From Hydractinia symbiolongicarpus (taxonomy: Eukaryota; Cnidaria; Hydrozoa; Anthoathecata; Hydractiniidae): DNA of 64,000 nucleotides. The stretch covers positions 29,006,001 to 29,070,000 of the forward strand of contig NC_079882.1 of assembly GCF_029227915.1 (NCBI RefSeq). Reading direction: 5' to 3'. The translations under genes were made by a program, and so were the position numbers. The notes under the pieces are model-generated. The model saw only the letters and a program-made list of their open reading frames with translations, searched no databases and was not told where the DNA came from. This document shows, piece after piece, positions 9,500-21,392 of this stretch (within the stretch, counting starts at the first letter, position 1; every line of letters starts with the position of its first letter).

Positions 9500-12400
9500 C
9501 TGAAAAATTGTTTTTTTAGCTTTTGACCATTATAAAAACAATATTCCATCTGTGATTCAAAGTTTATGCTCTCCTGTTAGATATAGACATGCACACTGTA
9601 CAAAATCATCGCATTTTAAATTGTGTATTCATTCCTCGTGTCAACACCATAACTTAAGGATCATACAGTGCTAAAACTAGGATTGCAAAATTATTACTAG
9701 GGTTATATACATTACCTATTGAAAATTGTTTGAGAAAACACTAACAATGCATGTTTCAAATTTACGTCTAGGATTAACGCTGCATCTGAAGAATCCATAA
9801 ATTATATATATATTAATTTTCGAATCCTTAGTGTCAAAATTTTGGAAAATGTTTATTATATAATACAGTGGTAGTTCTATTTCTTTTAATGAAATTGAGA
9901 TAAATCCCCTGTTTTTTTTAAAAAACTTTGGTGGTGAAAAGTATTTGTTTCCTCCCTCCAGTGTGACGGCATTCTGGCTTTATAAAATGTTTTTCTTAGC
10001 ACTTACTTTTATTAAGATTATTCCCTTACTATCAATATTTTTTTAGATATCACATCAAAGAATTTTGCTGGGATGTACATGGAAGTACTCTTTTTTAAAC
10101 AGAGTACTTCTGAAATGGAGAGTTTGGAGCATACGTTAGCCGATAACTTGCCATGTTCCTCTGGAGTGACGGAATTAACGTTCGATGTTAACATTTATAA
10201 CTATAATAATTATTAATAATGACATTAACACGGACACTTTATAATTCTATCTATATGAAATATATTTCCCAATAAAATTCACGTAATCGATGGTTATGCA
10301 TTTTTTTTCCTTTTTAGTTTTTTTTGTTTAAAAAATTTGGCGCTTAAAATACCTTTCCGCAATCGTTCTGTTTCTTAAAAAAAATATGTACTTGTGGATG
10401 CACGCTATCACAAGGCTAAAATTTCATGAAATTTGAAGCAACTATTAAGCAACAAGCCAGCCTCGGATGGATAAGTCAGAATTAAACTTTAAACAGCAAA
10501 ATACGACAAATTAATCATGGACTTCTGTAGCATATTTACATGTAAGGTTCCACATAGAGAGAGAATAGTTCCCTAGCTCTGTTCTTTCCTTTACGCTTAC
10601 ACCAGATTCTTAACAGAAGAGAAAAAGTCCGATATAAACGTGATGGAAAGAAGTCCTAGAAACGAGGTTGGAAATAATTGCTTACGTCGCTTTTGGGATA
10701 TTTAAGCAACAGATAAGCATTAAACGAGACTGAAAGTTTTAAAAAATTAAGCAACAGCGAGGCTGGACCGAAAATTAGCGTTGCTTATAAGAAACGTGTA
10801 TTTTTACACTAAATTTCGCGTACTACCGAACTTTTTTTGCTCGGTGCGAAGATTTGTACGAAGAAGCTAGTTTTACATTATTTACATACTAAAGTCATAT
10901 TATTTTCATCAAACTCGTCCAATCGCAAAAAAGGTTATCTCTATATTTGTCTAACATATCAAGCGGATGCTTAATTTGGCGCTCTTTACACTACCAGAAA
11001 AAAATTTCTCCATGTCATTTCTAACAGTTCCATTTCCTACAATTTTCTTCGTCTTCCTAACTAATTATCCACTTTAAAAAACACAGTTTTATTTTAAATT
11101 CAGGGCTAAATTCTTCATAACTTATCTTCGGATTAAAAAGTCTAAAAAGTCTATATTATAAATTAATCGAAACCGTTCAAATTAAGGCACAATTTTATCG
11201 ATATCGTATTCTTGAATTTGTAACCATAGGTTCTTACTGACGAAACTCTGTTTAAATTAATCAGTATGTAGTTCTGAAAGATATGAGACGGCCAACACTT
11301 AATGGCAGCAATGTTAGCATTTAAAAAAAAACGTGATTGCTGAGTTTGAGAAGTCGACAAAATCGGTGTGTATGGATTGATCAACAGTAAGAGGTCTTCA
11401 GCAAATATATAATACAGATCAGAAAGATATCGTAATTATAAGATAAAACCTTGCATGGATTAGTTACTATGTATCCGTATAAACGATATGAGACGACAGG
11501 AATATTTAACAGAAGAAACGGTTGAAGCACAAAAAAAAAGAAAGAAAATATAGATTTCTGTGTCGGTGTCAGTAAAATCTACGAAATGCTGTGTATGGAT
11601 TGCCAATAGCAAGAACTCTTATAACGTCAGCAACATCTATATTGCAAAAAGATATTGTAATTCGGAGTTGGTAACGTGTACGGAAGAAACTTTATATGGA
11701 TTAATCACCACTGTGTTGGTTAAAGCGTATATTTTTACAACACTAATACCTAAGGATACATGAAACATCCAAATGTTCTTCAAAACAATTGTTAAAATTT
11801 TATCACACACAGTGTGAAGGTAAAATAGTTCAAATAAATTCGGGACTCGACCTTAAAAGCTCAAAATCAAGATAGTGTTATAGCACTCAGATGGACTAGA
11901 TTTGAATAGTGTGAATTTTATGCGATATAAGCTTTAAATGTCTGTACCTTTTGGGCTCGAGTGTCGGCAACTCGAAAAGGGTGTTCAATTATTTTCAACG
12001 TCTTACCAGTTTATTATTGTATGACAGAAATACCACTATTTAATATGAAATTTAAAATAGGCAGCATTCTCAACATAGGTAGTACGTGTTTCACGTATCA
12101 TTAATAGAAGCAACGTTTGCATTGCATTGCAAAAAATGAGTCGATAGGTGGACGCGGCGTTTACATGATAAAACCTTCGCCCTCGTGTGAAATCTCCAAT
12201 GTATGGATTTTCTTTTAGACAGACAAAGAAGTGAAGAGTTTCTCTTTGGAGTATAATCTGAAATTTTGAGCAACAAAGTTAAAAATATTATAGGAATTAT
12301 TACAGTGTTTTTTCTTCCTCCTCCTCGTCATCAATAAAAATGAAATTTCGAGTTTTTTAATTCCATTTTCGATATTTGCCAGTTCAGATTCGTCAGTTGT

Positions 12401-14151
12401 AATATCTGGTTCATAATTCTCTTTGATTAGTTCACGAATGTGCTTTAAAATGCCTCTATTAGGTCGGTTTGAAGAGCAGAAGTGTCTCCTGATTTATGGT
12501 GTGTTTAAGGAACAAACCACTAAAAATATTTAGATCTGGAACACTATATTCATGTGTGTGTTCCTGCAAATTTGACCCACAAAGTTGCTATCAAATATGG
12601 TACACAGAAGATATCCAAAAACGTACGTGTTTGTCCAGGATGAAACATATCCATGCCCGTTAACTTGAAATTAATATGCATTTAAATCAGCCAAAAATGA
12701 AAAGCCTTTGCAAGTTAAAAGATTTCGGATTCTTGTTGGTGTGTAATTTTGTACTACAGAACTTCTACACAACTTTTATTCCTACTTTAATTGACTATAA
12801 CTCAAGAACAAAAAGCAACTAAATGCTCACTTCAGGCTTATTTGAAAAAAAAAGTCCTAAACTTTTTTTTTGGCCTCCACAAATTTGCGTCTTGGCGTTC
12901 GTCGCCTCCTGCCAGGGGGGGGGGGGCACTGCCCCCTGGACCCCCCCGGACCTGTTGACTTTAGTTGACTTTAGTTTAACGTAAGAACGGATTGCGAGCA
13001 TTGGATGTGTAGCAAATGCATTTGGGCGCACGCTAAGTAGGTGTGCCGTGACACAAAACTGTGTTTGGGTGAATTTGTGTGCTTTGGTGGCCCGTGACAT
13101 GATCAACAATCTTGGACTTGGCAAAATTTGCGGAGAGATTATTTGAATGAATTATTGATTTTGTAGGGCCGCACATCAAAGCGCTTTTAGACTCCGACTT
13201 TCTTTTCAAAGGGCAGTGTTTTGTACTACCAGATTTGAGCAAAACCAGTTTGTTGAAATTGCTTGTGTGACGCAGCTGGGGGCGGGCCTGTAAAACGTCC
13301 GTGGCTATGCCGTATATATACGGGATCCGCACCACAAGGGTTAAATTTGGGCGCTAGTCTTTCTGTTATTTCGTGAGAACTAATAATAGATTAGTTTTCA
13401 TGAAATGAGATCAAAAATAGTCTTTTTGTGGACACGGGGGAATTCAAGCGCGTCTCTGGATATGAAAACCCGGGGCATTATGACAGATCAGCACTAATCG
13501 AAACGGGATCGATTCATTTTTTGGTTTTCGCCTTTGGATGTTGCGATGAATACCATACTCTGTTGCTTCCAAAGCTTGTAGGTTATAATATTCCTTTTCT
13601 TTTGCCAATGTGAACAAAGCAGTGTTGAATTTAAGTTTATCAAATTCATTTTCTTGACACTCATTACTTCCACTGCTTTGTATTGGAGCTGCGACTGCTG
13701 TTGATACACCTCCAAGGTTAATGGCTTAAGAAAGATTGAATGATCTAAAAAAATTGAAATACTTTCAAAATGTTTTATCAAAAAGGAGTCTCATGCACAA
13801 GGAAGAACCCTTTTTACGAGTAGTTCTCAAATCTGGAAACTTTTGTGCCATTGCTCTTTTCGAAAAGAGGTTATGTTTAAAACAAATGGTTATAAATAAG
13901 CAATGCAACAACCTTCTATTTAAACAAATAAAGTGGTCTATATTATTAATGATGAAAAAGGAAAAAAATAGTCTATTTGGTTAATTTTTAGTGATTTGAA
14001 GGTTTAGGCTAGACTTTTTTTTGTGACTGACTATATTTTATAGTCTACCTAGAAAAGGTTTTGCTAAATTACAAAAAGTTTCTCAGTTAAGAGTAAGTTA
14101 TTTTTTCAAAACATTTTTATTTTGAACTCAAACTTTAAGGCACAATTTTCA

Positions 14152-14212
14152 CTCTGATTGTCTAGTTGGTAAGACACCTTAATGGTAATCCAGGTTCGAA
14201 TCCTGGTCAGAG
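14152..14212 (+). tRNA. tRNA-like sequence with a shortened anticodon arm (probable pseudogene)
   Basis: 61 bases fold partly like a tRNA. The acceptor arms CTCTGAT and GTCAGAG pair over seven positions (one G-T), and the T arm CCAGG-TTCGAAT-CCTGG is perfect. The D arm has the usual AGTTGGTA loop but a weak stem. Only about 15 bases lie where the anticodon arm should be (ACC-TTAAT-GGT), about ten too few for a normal 5-bp stem and 7-base loop. It is therefore unlikely to be a working tRNA. It may be a deleted tRNA gene or the head of an old SINE, though no SINE body follows. Confidence 0.55.
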
Positions 14213-14329
14213 AAATTGTTGCCACATGAATAATTCTTAAATGTATTAACATTAAAGGACATTCTTAATTTTGGTATTTTCGCAGATAATTTTTGTCTAC
14301 TTAGGTGTCAATTCTGCAAATAACTATTT

Positions 14330-14745
14330 GACTTAGACCTTGTTTCCTCAAAGTTTGATCTTTTTTGAATCATCATAATATTACCACATGATCAGCCACT
14401 TTATTGATATTTTAAACAAATGTGTCAATTCTGCAAATATTTGACTTTGGTCTTGTTTCCTCAAAAGATTATTTTTTAAGTTTGCACATCATAATATCAG
14501 ATGATCAGTCAAAAAACAGATATTACTATAAATTTGACACTGGAGACACACATAAACACTCAGTCACAATGTGTGGGGTTCACAATTTCAAACATCTCCC
14601 ACTTTTATTTAGTAAAACGAAAGTGTAGTGAAGCCTTTACATTTACATTTTATTGAATATCACAGCCTTGCCTTGTTTCCTCAAAACATTATTTTTTAAG
14701 TTTAGACTTATTTTTAATAATCATAATATCAGCAGAAGATTAATA
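14330..14745. repeat. Diverged tandem repeat, period about 110 bp
   Basis: The phrase CTTGTTTCCTCAAA recurs at about 14339, 14452 and 14672, spaced 113 and 220 bases. Each copy is followed by TTATTTTTTAAGTTT or similar and by ATCATAATAT. The middle interval seems to hold an eroded unit. No coding potential. Confidence 0.5.
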
Positions 14746-15641
14746 AGATACTGGAGACACAGATCGAGAGAGCTGCTGTATGCAAACCCTTGCAAAATTT
14801 CAGATTGCATTGTTAAGACTAAAAGGGAAAAGCCCATCTAACAAAGGTGTTTTATAAGATAACTGCCTAATACAACCCCTTTTTTAAGTTCTCAGAGTGC
14901 CTGTCTTATACTGATTTGACTGTATGCTAAACGTCACTTCAATGTTTAGATCTTAATCCCTATCCTCCCTGCTCTAAAGATCAAAATCAAAAAAGTTATA
15001 TTTTAGTATTGCCAATTACTAAAATTACAAGCATACACTTCTAAAAAGCACTTTAAAGACAAATTATTTCAAAATACTTTTTTCATGGGGATGGCATAAG
15101 ATTATACTAAATCAATGTCAAGGATTTAACCCTTTCCTATCTGCATACTTTTCGATTTGTGAGTCATCCCTTATGGAACAACAGATACACAATTTTTATA
15201 AAAGACATTGCAGTGAAACTGAAAATTTCAAAAAGTAAATTTATAATTTGACAGGAATCTTGCTGAAAAGCAATTTAAGGGTAGAAAACAGGGGTCCGAC
15301 TCTTTTTTAATTTCATTTAAAATAATAATAAGATTTAAAAAAATCAAGTTGTTTGTAATTTATTTATTTTTTTATTAAAACTAGGTTAATTTATTTGTCT
15401 TTACTGTTAAGTAATATATAAACTTGTTTTTTGAAAAGGGTTGGTGGTCAATGGTTGTGGCCAAAAGCTTAAAAAAAATAGATCCATGACTCGATTTTTT
15501 CATATTTCCTAATTTTTAAAATTTCAGAAAATACCCTTTAAATTTTAAAAAAAATATCTAGGCTAAACCCAAAAAGGCTATGTTTCTTATAAAAAAATGT
15601 GTGTACACTTAAATTAAAATTACAAAAACCAAGTCTTTTAC

Positions 15642-15711
15642 CTTCAGATTTGGATTTACCAACATCTTCAGAAGCAGCTAAACGTGTTTCCTGTACGTTA
15701 TTTACTTCCAT
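15642..15711 (-). CDS. Candidate first coding exon of an unrecognised gene
   Basis: On the minus strand an ATG at 15711 opens MEVNNVQETRLAASEDV and runs to a good donor (TCTGAAG|GTAAAAG) with phase 1 after 23 codons. The sequence is hydrophilic and acidic-basic mixed, like a disordered N-terminus. No family is recognisable from so short a piece, and I could not find a next exon with matching phase. A possible noncoding exon with acceptor and GTAAGT donor lies at about 16510-16425. Confidence 0.3.
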
Positions 15712-17490
15712 TTTAAATGTGGTGACAGGAATGAATTGAACAGATTAAATAATAAAATTATTTTGAAAATTACTCATATAAACTACTTATTTTACGGATT
15801 TCTCACAACAACTGAACCAATGATATACCTGTATAACTGTGGAATATTAATAAAACCATGTCAGAAACTTATAAGTAATAAAGAAGAATTGAACTCCTTA
15901 TTAGGCCATATCCATGATAGATAAAATTTGGTTGGTTAGTCATTGTGAAATATTCTTATTTTATTTGCTATTGGTTGCTTCACAAGAATTACAGGTTATA
16001 GATACCTTAAACAAATGAAACCTTAAAAAAAATCTAGTGACTCAGAAATACTGAAAACAAATAATTCATTGAAACAGGTGACTTGAAAGTTTGTATCTTG
16101 TTGACTATAGAAATTTGCAGATATCAACAAGAATGTATAATATGGAATAAACAATACCTTCATTGAAACTTAGCATAATAATTGTTCTATTCTGGTTAAA
16201 CTTTACTAAAACTAAATTAACTAATAAATTCTGTAAAATACTAAACTTTGAGGGGGTTGTCGTCACGTGTGTACATGTGTTCAAAAAATAGCTATATCAT
16301 AAATAACTTACCATAGCTTTATATAGCTAGCTAAATTTTTCCATGTGTAATTTTTGGTACCATACATCTTCTAGTTCACATTAAAGTTTTGAGTCATCTT
16401 AACAAGGCTCCTTTTCCTTGTTTTAGCATCCCACTTACACTTTATAAATTTGTATCCATCAGGGTTTCACATAAAATTCCATGACAGAAAGAATATTGCA
16501 CGTGGTGTACCTATATTAAGAAAGAGAGAAGACATTTAATTCATGTTTAGCTATAATAGCTACATTTTAGCAGTCATGTCATGGTGTCTGTTTATGTGTG
16601 TGTGTGTTATTTGTTTGTTGTTGTTGTTGTTGTTGTGTTTTTTTTTTTTTTGGGGGGGGGATCTAATCATAATGTAGCTGTAGCTAGTTAGCTTAACTCT
16701 GGGTAAACTCGATTTTTTTCAAAGCTATATAATTCTAGCATTTCACTTCTACGAAACTTCTAGCTGGAATAACCTGCATTACACAGATCTGATTATTGTG
16801 AGCTGGTTTCTGGAGATATATCTCTGCGGCCTGTTGATTTGATTATTGTTCATCTTTGGAAAATACATGGCCCACTGGCAAGATAAATTTCACTGGATGT
16901 AATTAAGATTTGGACACGAAAAATTTTAGACACCGATTTCACGGTACAGGTTGTGTTATATCAAACCTAGGTTGGATGTTCGAGCCGAAGTTCCCCCGCG
17001 AAGTTGAGAGTAAGAAAAAAACTTCTCCCATACATAAAACAAACACTATATACCCGCGGTCCACTAAATGTGCGCCCCTTCGGCGGGGCGCAAAAATATA
17101 ACTTTTTTAAAATATCTTCTTTCTTTTATTTCGTTTTATCAACTACCAACAAAAACAGCGTGCCAGGTTTTTTAGGTCAAGTGAATAAGCGAGGCATTTA
17201 ACATATAACTGACTTTATCTAAAATTAAATTAAACTTAAATCTTGTTCGCTAATTAAAATATATTTAACTGCATTATTACATACTAAAAAGAAACATCAG
17301 AGTAGCTTGTTTTTGTGATTTTTTTAAAAAATATTAAAATTTTTGTCCTTCTTGTAAGTGTATAAATGAGAGTCACTAAATTAGATGCATTGCCTTGCCG
17401 CTCCACATATAAAAGGGTTCTTATTGGCCTGGTTAAGTACGGCAGCTTGCCCCAGTTAAGAACAGGGCAGAAAATACTCAATCAGGGCAA

Positions 17491-18105
17491 CATAATCGGG
17501 ACAGGCCGGCTTATTACTCAAAAAATATTATTTGGCACTTATAAAAGGAACATAATCAGGGCAGGCCAGTCTATATACGACAGTGTAATATTATTTCTCA
17601 CTTATTATAGAACGAACATAATCGGGGCAGGCCGACTTATGTATGACAGTCAAATATTATTAGAGACTTATATATAGGACAAATATAATCGGGGCTCACC
17701 GCTTTTATATCATTTGTCATCACTTCTGACAAGCAAATAGCAAATGAAACGAAATTTCGTAGCAAATACTAAATTTTGGGATTCGTAAGTTTAATAACTT
17801 TTCACCAAACTTAATTCCCGCAAAAAGAATAATTTAGTTACTTCAAAGTATATTATGTTGAAATGTATTTATTACAAGAGTAGTTTATACTAAGATTTAC
17901 ATCAATACTTTTTTCTTTCGCCATGTCTAGTTTTTAGGGGTGTTCCATTTTCCAAAGAATGTTTAATTCACAAAAGTTCGAAGAAAATGCCAATCCCCCA
18001 GTCAGGCCAGCCATTATATCAGCGTTCATAATCCGGTCACACGACATAACCAGTGCAAAAAAAACATAATCGGACCATGGGTACATAATCCGGCTGTCCC
18101 GGTTG
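17491..18105. repeat. Tandem then dispersed repeat with CATAATCGGG core
   Basis: Four units of 60-67 bp start at 17491, 17551, 17617 and 17684. Each begins with CATAATCGGGGCAGGCC or a close variant and contains an AATATTATT patch. Variants of the core (CATAATCCGG, CATAATCGGA) recur near 18030, 18070 and 18092 next to GGCTGTCCCGG. The first part is open in one forward frame, giving a repeated NIIGAGRL peptide, but nothing suggests that it is translated. Confidence 0.6.
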
Positions 18106-20790
18106 TTCGCAATCTGGGCAGAACAATAGTTAACTCGCGAAAAGACCTTTTTTTACAGTAGTCTTTTTTTTCGAAGAACAGAAGAAGACTACAATTTTGG
18201 GCAAAGAAATCTTGCTGGTTGTATAGCTATATCTATTATTATCATTATTATCGTAAATCTACCATACCACATGAGGTTGTCACAAAGTGGGGTTATATTT
18301 CTTCCTTTCCAGTACTAGCTAGCATTACCAGCTACACAGTCAGAATATTTATTTCTGAGTGGGAGTATTTTTTGCTCTTGAAAATAAATAGGGCTTGCAT
18401 TTAGTTCAGAACATTGGCGAAACGATGCTTCTTCTAGCAATGGAAAATGTTTTTCATTATAATTTGGCTTTTTTCTTCTAAAGCCTGTATTTTGACAGAG
18501 AAAAATTATATTAAAATTTCTTGTCCACCTCTTGTCCATCTTGTCATCTACAATAAGCTGTTTGTCAGTCATTGTTTTGTTACCAAACGAGGTAACCCTT
18601 TTCCAAGCTACAAGATGTTTTTCCTAAGGAAAGTGTTTGAAGAAGGATGCAATTCAACAGATAGATTGTGGAATGGTCTGGTAGCAAAATACACTTGAAC
18701 CGGATTAATATTGTGGAAAAAGTTAAAAACTTATTCATATGGATTTACTGAAACTTTTTTTTTTGCACTGATTTGATCAGCAAGCTAGCTAACCAGACAA
18801 TTGATAGACAATAATAGTCATGTCAAACTGTTCTAGCTACTGCTGATTGCAGAAATTTTGGTTAAAAATATAATGAATAATAAAATTTTCCTACATGTCT
18901 TTTTGAATATGTCTAGCACATAAAACTGTGATGTAATTTCATGGAAATCAAAATCACCCAATTACGGCACACTCTCTAATTAGTAATGTCGTGCAACCAT
19001 CATCACATGCCAAAGTTATGGTAAACCATGCAAAGAAGCATAATAGCATGTAGTAACTAAAACTCCACCAATAATCTAATCCTTCTTTCTTTTACCTTTT
19101 ATGTAACATTTTAACTACTTAAAAAAATGTAATTCAAACATTAAAAGCATGTCTTTGCAGTGTCATCTTTATTTTGATTGGTTTAACTTCCAAAAATGTT
19201 CACAACATATAAATATCTATTGTCTGTCTAATGATTTCCATAATCCATCATTAGCATTATTAGCCAGTGTTTAACTTTTCATGATTTAATTTACATATAG
19301 ATACAGGCTATTTCTTGAATAAAACTATGCCAGAGCTACAAAAAGCACCCGCTAAAAAATTACGAGTGCTATGGTGTGCGAAAAATCGCACCCATGAGCA
19401 AAATTGTGAGCAAGTGCAATGTGAATATTTGCAAGTGTGATTCACACTTAACTACTTTTTGTTTACCGCAACGTTATATGTTGTATAGAAATGAATTTTG
19501 TAAAACGTATTAACCACAAATGCAAGGTTGAAACAATGTTAAATGCGATGATGTGTTGGCAGATTTGCTATATGTTTTTGGCATTAAATATATTTCTACA
19601 CATTTTTGATTTCTCTTTCCCCTTTTAAAAAGATTTTTTAAACTTCATTTAACATGTTTTTTCTTTGATATTACATCACAAAAACATTCGTCCGAAAGCT
19701 GTATTAAGGTACAGGACACCTAACCTCTACCATGTTTTTGGTTATATTTATTTCTTCTCGCAGTATTCTCTGTGACGATGAAGGTCGGACTGACTTGTGG
19801 CATGGTTCCAAATGGTCTTCCGTCTTTCGTGCGAGTCTCAGTGCAATGTACCAGCCAAGCATAAGAGTGTTATGAAGGAAAGGGCCGACTTTAATGTTCT
19901 CTATACTTTTTAAACAATTCAATCACCAAGAAATGAATGTTACGTAATCAGCGTAATAGTCTTTTTAATCGCTCTATAATATTTCAGAAAAAAATTCACA
20001 AGTGCAATAAAAAGCGCTTGTAAATTTTTTTACAAGTGTGCGATTACATACTCGTCTTAAGGAATGGCCTGTAAATATTGTTTGTTCCTCATGTAGTCAC
20101 AAAGTTAAATTAATGACTCAAGTTACATCTTTTTAATATCTGAGTTCAAATTCCCAGCCATGAACATTGCTAGAACTTGTATGGTACAAGTTTGTTCACA
20201 GCTCTTGTAATTTAGCATTTTAATTAATTTCCGTAATTTATTTGCTTCCACACATTTCATAGAAACATATTTATAGCAGTATCACTTCACATAACGTCTC
20301 AATGTGTAGTCTAAGCATAATTTTTTCTTTTGTTCTTGATATGCGAGTTTTTATGTTTTAGTTTCCCCCTAGTTTTTTTTACTGGAAAACTAATATCCAG
20401 TGAAAATACTAGTTTAAATGTATAAAGAAATAATAAAGTTCCACACAGAAAAACAGCATTTATGTTTTTCTTTGTTATATTTTTAGCTTCTTTTTGAGTA
20501 CACAATCCTACTAGTGTGAATTACAAAGGCCAAACCAGTAACCCCTGTGTGATGTGTGCAAGCGAAAAGCAATTTTGTTACTTCATATTTCAGAAACACT
20601 CACACAAACAAAAATTATTGAAGCTTTGAATGGTATTTATCTTATTGGTAGACCTACTGTGCAGCTATAAAACAGTTCAGGAGAATCTAACATTAGATTA
20701 ATAAGAGGATAAAAACAAAACAAAAGTTTTTACAGTTGTGTCATAAATTAGCTTTTGTGATCATAAAATCAAAACAACTTATGGACAGGA

Positions 20791-20816
20791 GAAACTGTGG
20801 ATAAATCCACAGTTTC
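20791..20816. repeat. Perfect hairpin, 12-bp arms and 2-base loop
   Basis: GAAACTGTGGAT at 20791-20802 is followed by AA and then its exact reverse complement at 20805-20816. Pairing extends three more bases outward with one G-T. Function unknown; it lies in intergenic DNA about 580 bp upstream of TUSC2. Confidence 0.7.
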
Positions 20817-21392
20817 TTCCATTCTTTATATATCACATTTCGTGTTTCCATAACACAACTTTTTTTTGTGCACCAACAGCTTGTGTAAAATTCTCACGTC
20901 GCAGCAAAGTCGATAAAATATATTGCATTTTTGTTATTTGTAGCTTTAGGATTTTGTGCATGGTCTAGTATAACCCAGTTTTGGCTAACAGACTGATAGA
21001 TTATTTTCAAATGAAATAAAAGAGGCTTTGAAAGAAGGGGGGTTATTAGAGGATGCATATGGTAAGTGCACAACATCACAAGCCAAAAAATCTTAAATTG
21101 GGTCATTGGAAATTATACCCACTCTGTTTTATACCTCGGAATACGCTATCAAACTGAATCAAAATAAAATTTGTCGCACATTGTAAATATAACACAGTTA
21201 ACTATCATTGCTAGTGTGCTGTTCTTCCAGGGGAACGTTTTTGACAAAGTTGTACACTGCTTGAATGCAAAATATTGCTCATTTTTTTAATACTTATTAC
21301 ACTTTTCTTTTTATAGTTACAAATTAATTATCTCACAAAGGCTATCACTTATTTCTGTTATATTTGATCTCTATTAAACTGTTACCTAATTA

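Larger units (their letters stand above)
9500..15641. other. Gene-poor region with tandem repeats and possible minus-strand exon fragments
   Basis: Two stretches on the minus strand look faintly coding. 13724-13444 is open for 92 codons after a TTCTTAAG acceptor and contains FNTALFTLAKEKEYYNLQ. 12480-12300 encodes acidic peptide such as DESELANIENGIKKLE and then GAG/GAA-rich codons. Neither matches a family I know and both could be old transposon pieces. A GC-rich patch at 12900-12955 with long G and C runs is typical of repeat ends. The region also holds a tRNA-like remnant and diverged tandem repeats (14330-14740). Confidence 0.4.
15712..21392. other. Intergenic, repeats only
   Basis: Contains the CATAATCGGG repeat array (17491-18105), GT-rich and TTG-rich simple repeats near 16600-16650, a UUCG-like GC hairpin at 17071-17090, TAGC runs, and two related palindromic patches near 19340-19450 and 19990-20050. 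A perfect hairpin is at 20791-20816. The TUSC2 promoter should lie at the right end. Confidence 0.5.

Noticed and set aside
17366-17677. Plus-strand ORF of 103 codons with a repeated peptide
   Set aside because: It follows from the tandem DNA repeat; no start context, domain or conservation supports translation.
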